Notes: a model not told the origin generated them from the sequence alone. DNA of 36,301 nt from Desulfotignum sp. (GCA_011389575.1 JAABUB010000033.1:1-36301), one strand, 5' to 3'; shown: positions 1-7,825, numbered from the stretch's first letter. Made by a program: numbers and translations.

Positions 1-914
1 ATAAAAAAGTCATGGAAGCTCTGGTCAAGTGCGGGGCATTTGATTCCACCGGTGCCAGGCGAAGCCAGATGATGGCCATGCTGGAAGATGCCCTGGACCA
101 CGGAACCCGGATTCAAAAAGAAAAGGCTGATTCCCAGCTGGATCTGTTTGCCGATTCCGGGATGGGATCAGCTGTTCCTGTGAGTATTCCTGTGATGCCC
201 GACATGGAAGAATGGGAAGACAATATCCTGCTGGAGATGGAAAAAGAAGTTTTGGGGTTTTATATCAGCGGGCATCCCATGGATAAATACCAGAAGACTA
301 TTGCAAAATTTGCCAATGTCAATACCATCACCCTCCAGGAGATGACAGACGGCAAAATGGTCCGTATGGGGGGCATAATAAAGGTGCGCAAGACCCATAA
401 GACCAAAAAAGGGGATATGATGGCCTTTTGCACCATTGAAGACCGTAATGCCAGCGTGGAGATTGTGGTTTTTCCCAATACCTATGCCAGATGCCACCCT
501 TTTCTTTCCCAGGAGCAGGTGGTGATACTGGAGGCTGAAGTTCAGAAAAAAGACAATGGTATCAAGCTGCTGGCAGAAAAGATTGTGCCGGTGGATCAGG
601 CCGGGGAAGAATGGACCAACGGCATCCTGATTGCAGTGGATGCGGACCGGGTGGGAACCGATGCCCTGGAACAGCTCAAGCCAATCATCCAGCGGTATCC
701 CGGTGACTGTACCACCTGTTTGAAAATCCATATCCAGGACACTCCTGAAATTCTAATAAAACTGGATGACGACTTTTCCACCTGTTCTGATCCTGTCTTT
801 TTCCAGGAAATTGAGAGCCTGCTGGGCACAGGCAGTATTGAAATCCGGTGTGCACCGGTCAAGGGAAAAGCCAAAAAGAAGAAAAACTGGCGCAGGCAGC
901 ACAACAATGCCTGA
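1..914 (+). CDS. dnaE: DNA polymerase III subunit alpha, C-terminal part (partial)
   Basis: This is the last ~304 codons of the replicative polymerase alpha subunit; the reading frame is open to the left edge (AAA AAA GTC precede the first ATG at 12), so the ATG is internal. Visible pieces are the end of the helix-hairpin-helix region (VMEALVKCGAFD), a linker ending in EKEVLGFYISGHPM, and the OB-fold (GGIIKVRKTHKTKKGDMMAFCTIED, then VVFPNTYARC). The OB-fold probably binds single-stranded template. The C-terminus ends in a lysine-rich tail (KGKAKKKKNWRRQ), less typical of the family. The stop is at 912-914. No clear terminator follows in the 46 bases before the convergent small gene. Identification is firm; polymerase catalytic residues lie outside the window. 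Confidence 0.95.
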   Translation, partial: KKVMEALVKCGAFDSTGARRSQMMAMLEDALDHGTRIQKEKADSQLDLFADSGMGSAVPVSIPVMPDMEEWEDNILLEMEKEVLGFYISGHPMDKYQKTIAKFANVNTITLQEMTDGKMVRMGGIIKVRKTHKTKKGDMMAFCTIEDRNASVEIVVFPNTYARCHPFLSQEQVVILEAEVQKKDNGIKLLAEKIVPVDQAGEEWTNGILIAVDADRVGTDALEQLKPIIQRYPGDCTTCLKIHIQDTPEILIKLDDDFSTCSDPVFFQEIESLLGTGSIEIRCAPVKGKAKKKKNWRRQHNNA

Positions 915-960
915 CATGTGTGTATTTGAGCAAAAGGTATGCAAAGAATTTTTGCAATGC

Positions 961-1215
961 TTATTCAAAATCATCCAGATCAAGTTTATCCAGATCAGAC
1001 AAATCCAGATCTTTAAGAAGATCTTCCTCCTGGGGTATGATATCATCATTTATGATTTCAGGCTCTTTTTTTACCACAGGTGACCGGGGGTCAGGTTCGG
1101 CGTCCTTTGGAAAAAAATGGTCGATACCGGCCAGGATGCCCAGATAAATCACAAAGCCCAGTCCTGCGGCGTTCAACAGCAGGATCAGAATGCCCAAAAG
1201 GTTTTTGAAGATCAT
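961..1215 (-). CDS. small membrane-anchored protein with acidic repeat tail
   Basis: An 84-residue hypothetical protein. Residues about 4-31 form one hydrophobic segment (LLGILILLLNAAGLGFVIYL), followed by a proline/acid-rich linker and a strongly acidic C-terminus of five-residue repeats (DLDLSDLDKLDLDDFE). In DNA the repeats show as ATCCAGATC at 973, 988 and 1003, exactly 15 bases apart. I chose the ATG at 1213-1215 because the hydrophobic segment begins just after it; the frame is open to 1359, but that extension would run into the divergent djlA gene. Topology is probably N-in with the acidic tail outside or cytoplasmic; the sequence cannot settle this. I do not recognise the family and infer no function. 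It diverges from djlA across an 85-base gap. Confidence 0.6.
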   Translation of the reverse strand: MIFKNLLGILILLLNAAGLGFVIYLGILAGIDHFFPKDAEPDPRSPVVKKEPEIINDDIIPQEEDLLKDLDLSDLDKLDLDDFE

Positions 1216-1237
1216 ACACCATCTTTTTGTTATTTGT

Positions 1238-1265
1238 TTGACGACTTGAACATTTGTGTTATATA
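1238..1265 (+). promoter_or_regulatory. sigma-70-like promoter for the djlA-like gene
   Basis: A -35 element TTGACG (1238-1243) and a -10 element TATATA (1260-1265) are separated by 16 bases, about 35 bases ahead of the ATG at 1301. AAGG at 1287-1290 is the likely ribosome binding site. Seen by eye only. Confidence 0.5.
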
Positions 1266-1300
1266 TAACTTTTGAAAATTTGACACAAGGATTTTTACTT

Positions 1301-2065
1301 ATGAGCTGGCTGGGAAAAATGATCGGGGGCACCATTGGATTTGCTTTGGGCGGGCCCATTGGTGCTGTGGCAGGGGCGGCATTCGGCCATGCCTTTGTGG
1401 ATAAAAAAGAAGATGCCTACCTTACCTCTATTTCAGGAAGAAGCGGGTCACTGTCTTCCAATGAAGAAGCCCAGCTGGTTTTTTTTACTGCGGCATTTTC
1501 CATGCTGGCAAAGTTGTGCAAGGCAGACGGACAGGTAAGCGAAAAGGAAATCCAGGTGGTGGAAGAATTCATGAAACAGGATCTCCAGCTGGATGCCACG
1601 GGACAGGAAACTGCCAAAAACATATTCAGGCAGGCTGTCCAGTCCAAAGAAAGTTTTGATGCTTTTGCCCTGCAGTTTTATTCTGTGTTCAGGTCCCAGC
1701 CCAATATTATTGCCCTGATGATGGATGTTTTGTTCCGGGTGGCAGCCGCGGACGGCAGGCTGGCAGATGCAGAAGAAGCCACCCTGCTTTCCGCTGCCAG
1801 AGTTTTTAATGTCTCAGACACGGATTTCAACCGATTGAAATCAAAACATATCCGTCAGACCAACAAATACTATGCAGTTCTCAAGTGCGATGAAACCGCA
1901 TCCAACGAAGAGATCAAAAAAAAATACCGCTCTTTGGCCACGGAATACCATCCGGACAAAATCCAGGCCAAAGGCCTTCCCGAAGAATTTGTCAAATTCG
2001 CCAATGACAAATTCAGGGAAATTCAGGAAGCCTATGACCAAGTCAGAAAAGAACGCGGTTTTTAA
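1301..2065 (+). CDS. djlA: DjlA-like co-chaperone (glycine-zipper membrane anchor, TerB-like domain, J domain)
   Basis: A 254-residue protein with the three-part DjlA layout. Residues 7-32 are a glycine/alanine-rich membrane segment (MIGGTIGFALGGPIG). Residues ~55-175 are a helical TerB-like domain with two acidic D-G motifs (KADGQVSEKE and AADGRLADAE). Residues ~188-254 are a C-terminal J domain with the essential HPD motif (EYHPDK, H217-P218-D219). J domains stimulate the ATPase of a DnaK partner; a DjlA-type protein would do this at the inner membrane. The start at 1301 is preferred over 1256 because the extra 15 residues precede the membrane anchor and AAGG lies 10 bases ahead of 1301. 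The stop codon overlaps the stop of the convergent Fe-S gene (shared TTAA, 2062-2065). No dnaK is nearby. Confidence 0.85.
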   Translation: MSWLGKMIGGTIGFALGGPIGAVAGAAFGHAFVDKKEDAYLTSISGRSGSLSSNEEAQLVFFTAAFSMLAKLCKADGQVSEKEIQVVEEFMKQDLQLDATGQETAKNIFRQAVQSKESFDAFALQFYSVFRSQPNIIALMMDVLFRVAAADGRLADAEEATLLSAARVFNVSDTDFNRLKSKHIRQTNKYYAVLKCDETASNEEIKKKYRSLATEYHPDKIQAKGLPEEFVKFANDKFREIQEAYDQVRKERGF

Positions 2066-3126
2066 AAAAGTCCTTTTTCCCCGGCAATGCGCATGTATGT
2101 ATCCACCAGGGTCTGGGGCGGTTCCCACCGTTCCATCTCTTTTTTGTCGGTCAAAAACATGGCATCATATTCACAGGCTGTCACGCACAGACCGCATCCG
2201 ATACATCTTTTTACATTGACCACTGCAATCATGCCTGTGTCATCCATGGCAACGGCATCCATGGGGCAGATCTGTTCACAGGCCTGGCAGCCGGTGCAGC
2301 TGTTGTCATCCACATCTGCCTGAAAGTTGGAATTGACCAGTCTGGCCGGTGCAGTAGATTTTTTGATATTGCTTAAAATCTGACAGCAGCAGTCACAGCA
2401 CAGGCATATATTGACAGGTTTTACCGTGTTGGAGGGCTGGGGAACCAGACCCTGTTCAACCCCTTTGTGGATGATGTCCAGGGCCTCATCCCGGGTGATG
2501 GTCCGGCCGATACCCCGGCTTTCGTAAATGTATGCCCCGCCACCGAATACCAGGCAGGCTTCTTCCATTTTGCCGCAGCCTTTGTCCACCATCTCATGTT
2601 CCCTGCGGCAGATGCAGGGTGCCACCAGAATTTTGGATTGCTGCCTGATCAGATTTTCCAGGCGTTCATGGTCCATGATGTGCAGCTGCGTGTTGATGGA
2701 TTTTTCTACCGGCACCACCCTGAGCTGTTTGGTTTTGTTTTTATTCTGGGATTTTATGAGATGGGGGACATATTCATTGAAATCTGCAATCAGCTGCCTG
2801 GTCAAGCGGTTTACCTGGTACTCCCAGATGCCCACCACAAACTGCAGCAGCATGAATGTGTCTGTGTTGTTTTTTTGGATATGAAGAATAAGGCCTTTCT
2901 CCCCCATTTTTTTGAGAACCGGTAAAATTTGCTGCTCCGGCTTTCCAACCTTTTCGGCAATGGTGTCTGCCGGTTCCGGCATCATGACCAGACACAGGGC
3001 CAGGTGTGCTTCTTTTGGAGAGAACAATTGTTTGAGAATGCGCAGTTCAACTCCGGATTCTGTGGGAGGAAATCCGCCCGGGGTATTGTCCAGGTGAACA
3101 GCCAGCTTTTTATATACATCTTCCAT
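2062..3126 (-). CDS. winged-helix-like N-terminus plus polyferredoxin (two 4Fe-4S motifs and two extra Cys clusters)
   Basis: A 354-residue protein of unknown role. Residues ~28-85 look like a winged helix (LKQLFSPKEAHLALCLVM, then VLKKMGEKGLILHIQ). Residues 171-191 carry C171-I-C-R, C184 and C191, and 241-248 carry a dense cluster CLCCDCCC. The C-terminus has two classical ferredoxin motifs: C277/C280/C283 with C287, and C308/C311/C314 with C318. The ferredoxin part should bind two [4Fe-4S] clusters and carry electrons; the other cysteines could hold another cluster or metal. Related proteins are common in anaerobic deltaproteobacteria with no agreed function as far as I know. It lies 66 bases downstream of mtaB on the same strand, so it may be the last gene of the tRNA-sulfuration operon or transcribed separately. 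GGGAG precedes the ATG at a slightly long spacing. Confidence 0.75.
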   Translation of the reverse strand: MEDVYKKLAVHLDNTPGGFPPTESGVELRILKQLFSPKEAHLALCLVMMPEPADTIAEKVGKPEQQILPVLKKMGEKGLILHIQKNNTDTFMLLQFVVGIWEYQVNRLTRQLIADFNEYVPHLIKSQNKNKTKQLRVVPVEKSINTQLHIMDHERLENLIRQQSKILVAPCICRREHEMVDKGCGKMEEACLVFGGGAYIYESRGIGRTITRDEALDIIHKGVEQGLVPQPSNTVKPVNICLCCDCCCQILSNIKKSTAPARLVNSNFQADVDDNSCTGCQACEQICPMDAVAMDDTGMIAVVNVKRCIGCGLCVTACEYDAMFLTDKKEMERWEPPQTLVDTYMRIAGEKGLF

Positions 3127-3192
3127 GATAAATATCTCCCTATATTGTTTCTGGTGTGCTTTTTACGCATTCCAGGGCAAAGCATAGACCCG

Positions 3193-4512
3193 TCAGGGGA
3201 AAACGGTCTGCAGTTTTCCAAAAATTTGCAGGTTACTATCACATTGTTCACATACAAGATCAACTATTTTTCCCTTGATGTGATCGGTTTTTTCCAAAAA
3301 CACATTAAGGTAGTTGGTTGTCACTGCAGTGAGGTGCCCTGTGTGTGGATCCTGTTTGTGCTGCACCACGCCTTCCAGAGTTTGACCCATATTGGCCGCA
3401 ATAAAGGCAGCCTTTTTTTGTCGTCCCAGTTCCCGGAGTCTGCTGCAACGCGCTTTGATGACGGATTCATCCACCTTTGGGGTAAAAGAAAAGGCAGGGG
3501 TGCCCTGTCTGGGAGAAAAGGGAAACACATGAAGATAGGAAACCGGCAGCTTTCTGATCAGGTTAACGGTGTTTTCAAACTGCTGGTCGGTTTCCGTGGG
3601 AAATCCTGCCAGTACATCCACTCCTATGCCGGCGGACGGTAGTTTTTCATGGATTCCCAGGACAGTGTCTGTGAAAAATCCGGCTGTATAGGGCCGTTTC
3701 ATTTTTTTTAAAATGGTGTCATCCCCTGATTGCAGCGGGATATGAAAATGGTCGCACAGAATGCCGGACGGCACTGCCAGCTCCAGGAGCCGGTCGTCGA
3801 TTTCATTGGGCTCAATGGAGGAAAGCCGGATCCGGTGCACCGGTTTTTTTTCCTGGATGGTTTGTATCAGTCGGACCAGACTGGACCGGGCTCTCAGGTC
3901 CCGACCGTACAGACCTGCATGGATTCCTGTGAGGATCACCTCGTTGAACTCCTTTTGCCCGAGTGCTTCCAGGTGCTGCAAAACCCTGTGTTCAGGCATG
4001 CTCACAGAAGAGCCTCTGGCATAGGGCACAATGCAGTAGGTGCAGAATGCATTGCACCCATCCTGGATTTTCAGGTAGGCCCTTGTCATGCCGCCGTGAA
4101 CCGGCTTTTCAAATGACTGGAACCGGTTGTCAGGACAGTGATCCGGAGGTTTGAATGCCAGGGGGGCGGTCTTTGGGCGGGCAAAAACGTGATCGATGAT
4201 ACGGGTTTTGTCCTGGTGGCAGACCACCTGCAGGGAATCCCCGATTTTGGGGATACGTTCAGGTTCTGTCTGGGCATGGCAGCCGGTTACAATGATTTTG
4301 GCCCCCGGGTTGTCCCTGGCAAGTTTCCGGACAGCCTGGCGGGACTGCATCCCGGCCCTGGCTGTGACCGCGCAGGTGTTGATGATGCACACATCGCAGG
4401 TCTCGCCTTTTTTGGCCCGGACCATGCCTTTGTCTTCAAGGCTTGCGGCAACCCCGTCGGATTCATACTGGTTGACCTTGCATCCAAGGGTTTTGATATA
4501 AAAGGTCTTCAT
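3193..4512 (-). CDS. mtaB: tRNA N6-threonylcarbamoyladenosine (t6A37) methylthiotransferase MtaB
   Basis: A 439-residue MiaB-family radical-SAM methylthiotransferase. The N-terminal UPF0004 domain shows TLGCKVNQYESD, CIINTCAVT and VTGCHAQ; these three cysteines hold the auxiliary cluster. The radical-SAM triad is in CNAFCTYCIVPYARG. The C-terminus (~375-439) fits a TRAM-like RNA-binding domain. The KTLGCKVNQYES opening and absence of MiaB hallmarks favour MtaB, which converts t6A37 to ms2t6A in ANN-decoding tRNAs, over MiaB. Length is normal. The ATG at 4510-4512 overlaps the mnmA stop in an ATGA arrangement (4509-4512), which indicates translational coupling. Both enzymes insert sulfur into tRNA, so the pairing makes biological sense. 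Confidence 0.92.
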   Translation of the reverse strand: MKTFYIKTLGCKVNQYESDGVAASLEDKGMVRAKKGETCDVCIINTCAVTARAGMQSRQAVRKLARDNPGAKIIVTGCHAQTEPERIPKIGDSLQVVCHQDKTRIIDHVFARPKTAPLAFKPPDHCPDNRFQSFEKPVHGGMTRAYLKIQDGCNAFCTYCIVPYARGSSVSMPEHRVLQHLEALGQKEFNEVILTGIHAGLYGRDLRARSSLVRLIQTIQEKKPVHRIRLSSIEPNEIDDRLLELAVPSGILCDHFHIPLQSGDDTILKKMKRPYTAGFFTDTVLGIHEKLPSAGIGVDVLAGFPTETDQQFENTVNLIRKLPVSYLHVFPFSPRQGTPAFSFTPKVDESVIKARCSRLRELGRQKKAAFIAANMGQTLEGVVQHKQDPHTGHLTAVTTNYLNVFLEKTDHIKGKIVDLVCEQCDSNLQIFGKLQTVFP

Positions 4513-5552
4513 TGAATAATACCGGATCCTGATACCCTTTTTCCTTTATAAAACACCGCTGCCTGGCCCGGGGTGATGGCATACTGGGGATGTTTGAAAA
4601 CAACTCTCCCCGCAGCTCCTTTGCGAAAAAGCCTGGATTCAGATTCTTTGTGGTGGTACCGGATTTTGGTTTTCAGTTCCTGGGCATTATCACTGTCTGG
4701 ATCATTCCACATAATACTATCCACTGCCATGTCCGTCTGGGCCAGGTCCTGCTTGAAACACACATGCAGGGTATTTGTCACCGGGTCGATTTTTCTCACA
4801 TAATAGGGTTCAGGTGCCGGACAGTTGATTCCCCGGCGCTGGCCTATGGTAAATCTGAAAACCCCGGTATGGGTTCCTACTTGCCTGCCGTTGATATCCA
4901 GCACAGGGCCTTTTTGGGACGTCATCCCTGTTTTGTCAGTAATAAATTCACAAAATCCTGTGCTGGAAATAAAGCAGATATCCTGGCTTTCCTTTGCACT
5001 GATGGGGGCAATATTATGGCGGACAGCCAGATCTTTGACTTTGCCCTTGGTAAAATCCGCCAGAGGGCACAGAATCCGGGAAAGCTGGTGACAGGAGAGC
5101 CGGGCCAGAAAATAGGACTGGTCTTTTTTTTCATCTGTTCCTTTTTCAAGCCAGGCACAAGAAATATCCTGGTCCGGCCGTGTCAGTGTGTTGACAACGG
5201 TAGCATAATGGCCGGTGGCCAGATAATCCGCCCCCAGTTTTTTTGCCTGTTCAAGCAGGATTCCAAATTTGATTTTCTGGTTGCAGACCATGCAGGGGTT
5301 TGGGGTCTGGCCCTGGATATAGGTGGATACAAAATATTTTACCACCTTTTGTTCAAAGGCTTCCGACAGATCCAGGTAGACAATATCCATTTTCAGCTGG
5401 TCTTTGAGAGATGCCATGTTTTTTGGTCCTTGTTCATATCCAGTGGTAAAATGCAGGCCAAATACATGGGCATATTTTTTTTTCAATAAAAAGCCTGCTA
5501 CCAGAGAATCCACTCCTCCGCTCAGGGCAACGGCTATGACCGGGGTTTTCAT
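4509..5552 (-). CDS. mnmA: tRNA-specific 2-thiouridylase MnmA, CxxC type
   Basis: A 347-residue enzyme that adenylates and thiolates U34 of Lys, Glu and Gln tRNAs. The PP-loop is SGGVDS (residues 11-16). The first cysteine region reads TPNPCMVCNQKIKF, with C87 and C90; the second is ESQDICFI with C193. In E. coli MnmA the equivalent of C87 is an aspartate (DxxC), so this is the three-cysteine (CxxC...C) form. As far as I recall, such cysteines have been proposed to bind a catalytic [4Fe-4S] cluster in related thiolases. The frame is open to 5618, but the ATG at 5550-5552 starts exactly at the conserved MKTPVIAVALSGG and overlaps the upstream stop by one base (TGATG). It is sandwiched between a NIL-ferredoxin gene and mtaB. 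Confidence 0.95.
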   Translation of the reverse strand: MKTPVIAVALSGGVDSLVAGFLLKKKYAHVFGLHFTTGYEQGPKNMASLKDQLKMDIVYLDLSEAFEQKVVKYFVSTYIQGQTPNPCMVCNQKIKFGILLEQAKKLGADYLATGHYATVVNTLTRPDQDISCAWLEKGTDEKKDQSYFLARLSCHQLSRILCPLADFTKGKVKDLAVRHNIAPISAKESQDICFISSTGFCEFITDKTGMTSQKGPVLDINGRQVGTHTGVFRFTIGQRRGINCPAPEPYYVRKIDPVTNTLHVCFKQDLAQTDMAVDSIMWNDPDSDNAQELKTKIRYHHKESESRLFRKGAAGRVVFKHPQYAITPGQAAVFYKGKRVSGSGIIQ

Positions 5553-5983
5553 CAGACCATGGCTTCCATTGCTTTGGAAAACAGTCCCATGGCCCGGCTG
5601 GGGCAGGTCAGGATGCACAGTTCACATACAGAACATTTTTCTTTGTCAAATACAACCCGCATTTCAGGACGCTCTATATACAGGGCACTGGTGGGACAGA
5701 CGGCAGTACAGGCCCCGCAATGGGTACATATTTCTTCATCCTTGAAGATCTGGTGTTCAGGCGAGGATACCTGCACTCCTTGTTCCTTGAGAAAGGCAAT
5801 TCCTTTATTGAATCCAGCCCGTGAAGCTGCAGAAATTTCCATTACCATGACCCCTTCTCTGCGGTTGGAAATTTTCGCACTCAAAATATTGAACAGCAGG
5901 TCAAATTTTTTAACCAGCTGACAGACCAGGGCTTTTTCAGCCACTTCCGGGGGAAAATTCAAAATAACGATTTTTGCGTACAA
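5552..5983 (-). CDS. NIL domain plus two-cluster ferredoxin protein
   Basis: A 143-residue protein. Residues ~2-76 match the NIL fold (YAKIVILNFPPEVAEKALV, later GVMVMEISA), and the C-terminus has two [4Fe-4S] motifs: C86/C89/C92 with C96, and C117/C120/C123 with C127. The frame is open to 6190, but the start is best placed at the TTG at 5981-5983: AGGAG lies seven bases ahead, and the NIL domain begins on the next codon. NIL-ferredoxin proteins in methanogens and sulfate reducers have been linked to sulfide-based homocysteine synthesis. Here it is the first gene of an operon with two tRNA-sulfuration enzymes, so a role in delivering sulfur or electrons to MnmA or MtaB is an inference worth testing. 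Its stop overlaps the mnmA start by one base. Confidence 0.82.
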   Translation of the reverse strand: MYAKIVILNFPPEVAEKALVCQLVKKFDLLFNILSAKISNRREGVMVMEISAASRAGFNKGIAFLKEQGVQVSSPEHQIFKDEEICTHCGACTAVCPTSALYIERPEMRVVFDKEKCSVCELCILTCPSRAMGLFSKAMEAMV

Positions 5984-6043
5984 AACAGTGCTCCTGTAAG
6001 ATAGATACTCTAAATTGTTTTTGACAACCTGGTATGGTGGCGT

Positions 6044-6072
6044 ATTATAATGAATACGTACAAAAAAGGCAA
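6044..6072 (-). promoter_or_regulatory. promoter of the NIL-ferredoxin/mnmA/mtaB operon
   Basis: On the minus strand a perfect -10 TATAAT (6044-6049) lies 17 bases from TTGCCT (6067-6072). Transcription would start near 6037, giving a leader of about 50 bases to the TTG start at 5983. Confidence 0.55.
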
Positions 6073-6135
6073 TACACCGGATCTGATACCTCAGGGTAAT
6101 CGCATGTAAATGCAGCGTCCCCGATATTGCCATAG

Positions 6136-6207
6136 CCCCCTGGGGGTGCCGTGTGACAGGATCGTCAGATGCCAATCTCGGGCCGGTCACACGGCACCCC
6201 CCGGGGG
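6136..6207. repeat. large inverted repeat (16-bp perfect core stem)
   Basis: GGGGGTGCCGTGTGAC at 6142-6157 pairs perfectly with 6186-6201 across a 28-base loop. The stem continues through one mismatch to 6136 and 6207 (CCCCC with GGGGG). It is not followed by a T run in either direction, so it looks more like a REP-type palindrome than a simple terminator. Confidence 0.75.
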
Positions 6208-6310
6208 GCGGGTATCAAGCTGCTGAACAGGATGTGCTTACAAGTGATAGCCCTGTCTGACACCTGCAGTGCAATCACATGCAGAGGTGACGTCAGATAT
6301 AATGACCAGA

Positions 6311-6394
6311 GCACCCCCCCTGCCGGGTCCTTCATCCGGCCTGAGATCCCTGTCGGCCCTGACAGTCCTGATGCAGGACCTGCCAGGGGGCTTG
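6311..6394. repeat. imperfect inverted repeat
   Basis: CCCCCCTGCCGGGTCC (ending at 6330) is matched at 13 of 16 positions by the reverse complement of the segment starting GGACCTGCCAGG at 6376. The loop contains a smaller hairpin, CTGTC...GACAG. It resembles the neighbouring repeat in being C-rich and extragenic. Confidence 0.45.
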
Positions 6395-6475
6395 TACAGC
6401 ATACCGGATGCCGGATATTGATGCGATTGCCCTGGCCCGTTTCTGCCGGGCAAAATTTTTGTAAAGGCCAGTTGT

Positions 6476-7154
6476 ATGAATCCATTTGCATTTAAGCTGT
6501 CCACCTATACTCTGAAATATCTTTCCGGTTTTTCCCGGGCACGGATTCAGATCCAGGGCCAGGAAAATATTCCGGCAGGGTCTGTGGTTTTTGCGCCAAT
6601 CATTTTACCCGCATTGAAACGGTGTTTCTTCCCCACCATATCCATACCATTACAGGAAAACAGGTCTGGTCCCTGGCAGCCCGGGAGTTGTTCCAGATAC
6701 CGGTACTGGAAGGCTATCCTTATAAACGGAACGGCATTGATCGGTATGAATTCGCCTGCAAGGTATATTGTGCCATTACCTGTCTGGTTTTAAATAAAAC
6801 GGATAAATCTGAAGGGGGATGACCAGGGAGTTCATTGACAACCATCCGGAAAATCCCCATACCAATTATCTGCGCAATCCTGTTTCCGGGGTGCATCAGC
6901 TGGCATAACTCATGTTACAGCTGGAACCTAAATTAAAAACCATTGAAAAACAGGTTCTGGTGGTCCAGTCCAGAAAGGACCCGGTGGTGAATCCCAAAGG
7001 AATACAAAAATTGTTCAATCAACTGGGATCAGATAGTAAAGAATTTTATCTTTTTGATTATGACTGCCAGGGCCTTTTTCAGACACCCCAAAAGAAGATC
7101 TATGTGTTTCCTGGCACCAGCATCATGGTAGCAGGTTCCAAAAGAAATTTCTGA
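6476..7154 (+). pseudogene. decayed PlsC-like acyltransferase / alpha-beta hydrolase fusion gene
   Basis: The gene starts well (AAAGG then ATG at 6476; residues ...QGQENIPAGSVVFA) but shifts frame near 6598. The next frame reads ANHFTRIETVFLPHHIHTIT, the acyltransferase NH-x4-acid motif, and runs to 6822. A third frame begins around 6819 with FIDNHPENPHTNYLRNPVSG, meets an in-frame TAA at 6906-6908, and continues with VLVVQSRKDPVVNPKG, the end of an alpha/beta hydrolase, then FDYDCQG, where a catalytic-His region (FDYDRHG-like) would be expected. Intact relatives, as I recall, join both domains in one much longer protein, so at least one frameshift, one nonsense change and a large internal deletion have occurred. 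The 3' end runs into the convergent ATPase gene. No product is expected. Confidence 0.75.
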
Positions 7155-7801
7155 TTGGTGTTATTACCGTCCTTGAGAACAAGGGCCTGGATTTTATTGT
7201 TTACCGGCTGTAAAAACACGGCCTTGTCAAACAATTTTTGCCGGGTTTCCAGCTGCACTGGATATCCATCTTTGCCCAGGGCTTCATCTCTGTGGCTTCG
7301 CATGGCAAACCAGATGGAAATGGCAAACTCCTGGTTCAGCGATTTCAGTTCTTCCAGAACCTCTGTGATATCTTCATCAAAATCAAGCCCGTCAATGATC
7401 ATGAGGGCCGGCATGGGCAGCTGGGCTTTGTTAAAGCTTTTCAGGTAGTCTCTGATTTTGGTGGTGTCAAAGCTGGCTTCGTTGTAGCTGATCCCCACTT
7501 TGTTTAAATTTATATCATCCCACAGACGCAGTGCCTTCTGGGGATCTACATACCCGATACTGTCCACCAGATTGGTATAACCTTCATTGTAGCGCAGATT
7601 TATCTTTTCCATGGAATCATCCAGGCTGACATGCACAATTTTTTCATCCTGCAGCAGACGGGTTAATGCTATCTGCACAAGAAATCTGGTTTTGCCCACA
7701 CCTGCCCTGGAAAGGACCGCGCCAAAATTGCTGGTGGTGATATTGTCAATGCCGATGATTTTTTCAATCGGACTTCGGAGATTGAGATCTTTTTTTAACA
7801 T
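7100..7801 (-). CDS. RecA/KaiC-like P-loop ATPase of unknown role, downstream of EF-G
   Basis: A 233-residue single-domain P-loop protein. Walker A is SRAGVGKT (31-38), with Ser replacing the usual first Gly. Walker B is ALMIIDG (132-138), followed by a sensor-like strand (AISIWFAMRSH, 160-170). The order (GxxxxGKT, ~45 residues, strand VSLDDSMEKI, then Walker B) fits the RecA/KaiC/RadA class rather than AAA+. I see no transmembrane or nucleic-acid-binding add-on. It starts 24 bases after the fusA stop, with GAGAGGG ahead of the ATG, so it is almost certainly co-transcribed with EF-G. A link to translation or ribosome state is inference from position only. The 3' end overlaps the end of the convergent pseudogene. 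Confidence 0.75.
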   Translation of the reverse strand: MLKKDLNLRSPIEKIIGIDNITTSNFGAVLSRAGVGKTRFLVQIALTRLLQDEKIVHVSLDDSMEKINLRYNEGYTNLVDSIGYVDPQKALRLWDDINLNKVGISYNEASFDTTKIRDYLKSFNKAQLPMPALMIIDGLDFDEDITEVLEELKSLNQEFAISIWFAMRSHRDEALGKDGYPVQLETRQKLFDKAVFLQPVNNKIQALVLKDGNNTNQKFLLEPATMMLVPGNT

Positions 7802-7825
7802 ATTCCCTCTCTTTATATTGCGATC

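Larger units (their letters stand above)
5984..6475. other. non-coding region with palindromes
   Basis: No frame here looks like a real protein. The left end holds the minus-strand promoter at 6044-6072. The rest is richer in C and G runs than its neighbours and contains two large inverted repeats, listed separately (6136-6207 and 6311-6394). The right end leads into a decayed acyltransferase gene. Confidence 0.6.

Noticed and set aside
5984-6190. Longer N-terminus for the NIL-ferredoxin (start at 6190)
   Set aside because: The extension passes over the promoter and lacks family similarity; the TTG at 5983 has AGGAG at ideal spacing.
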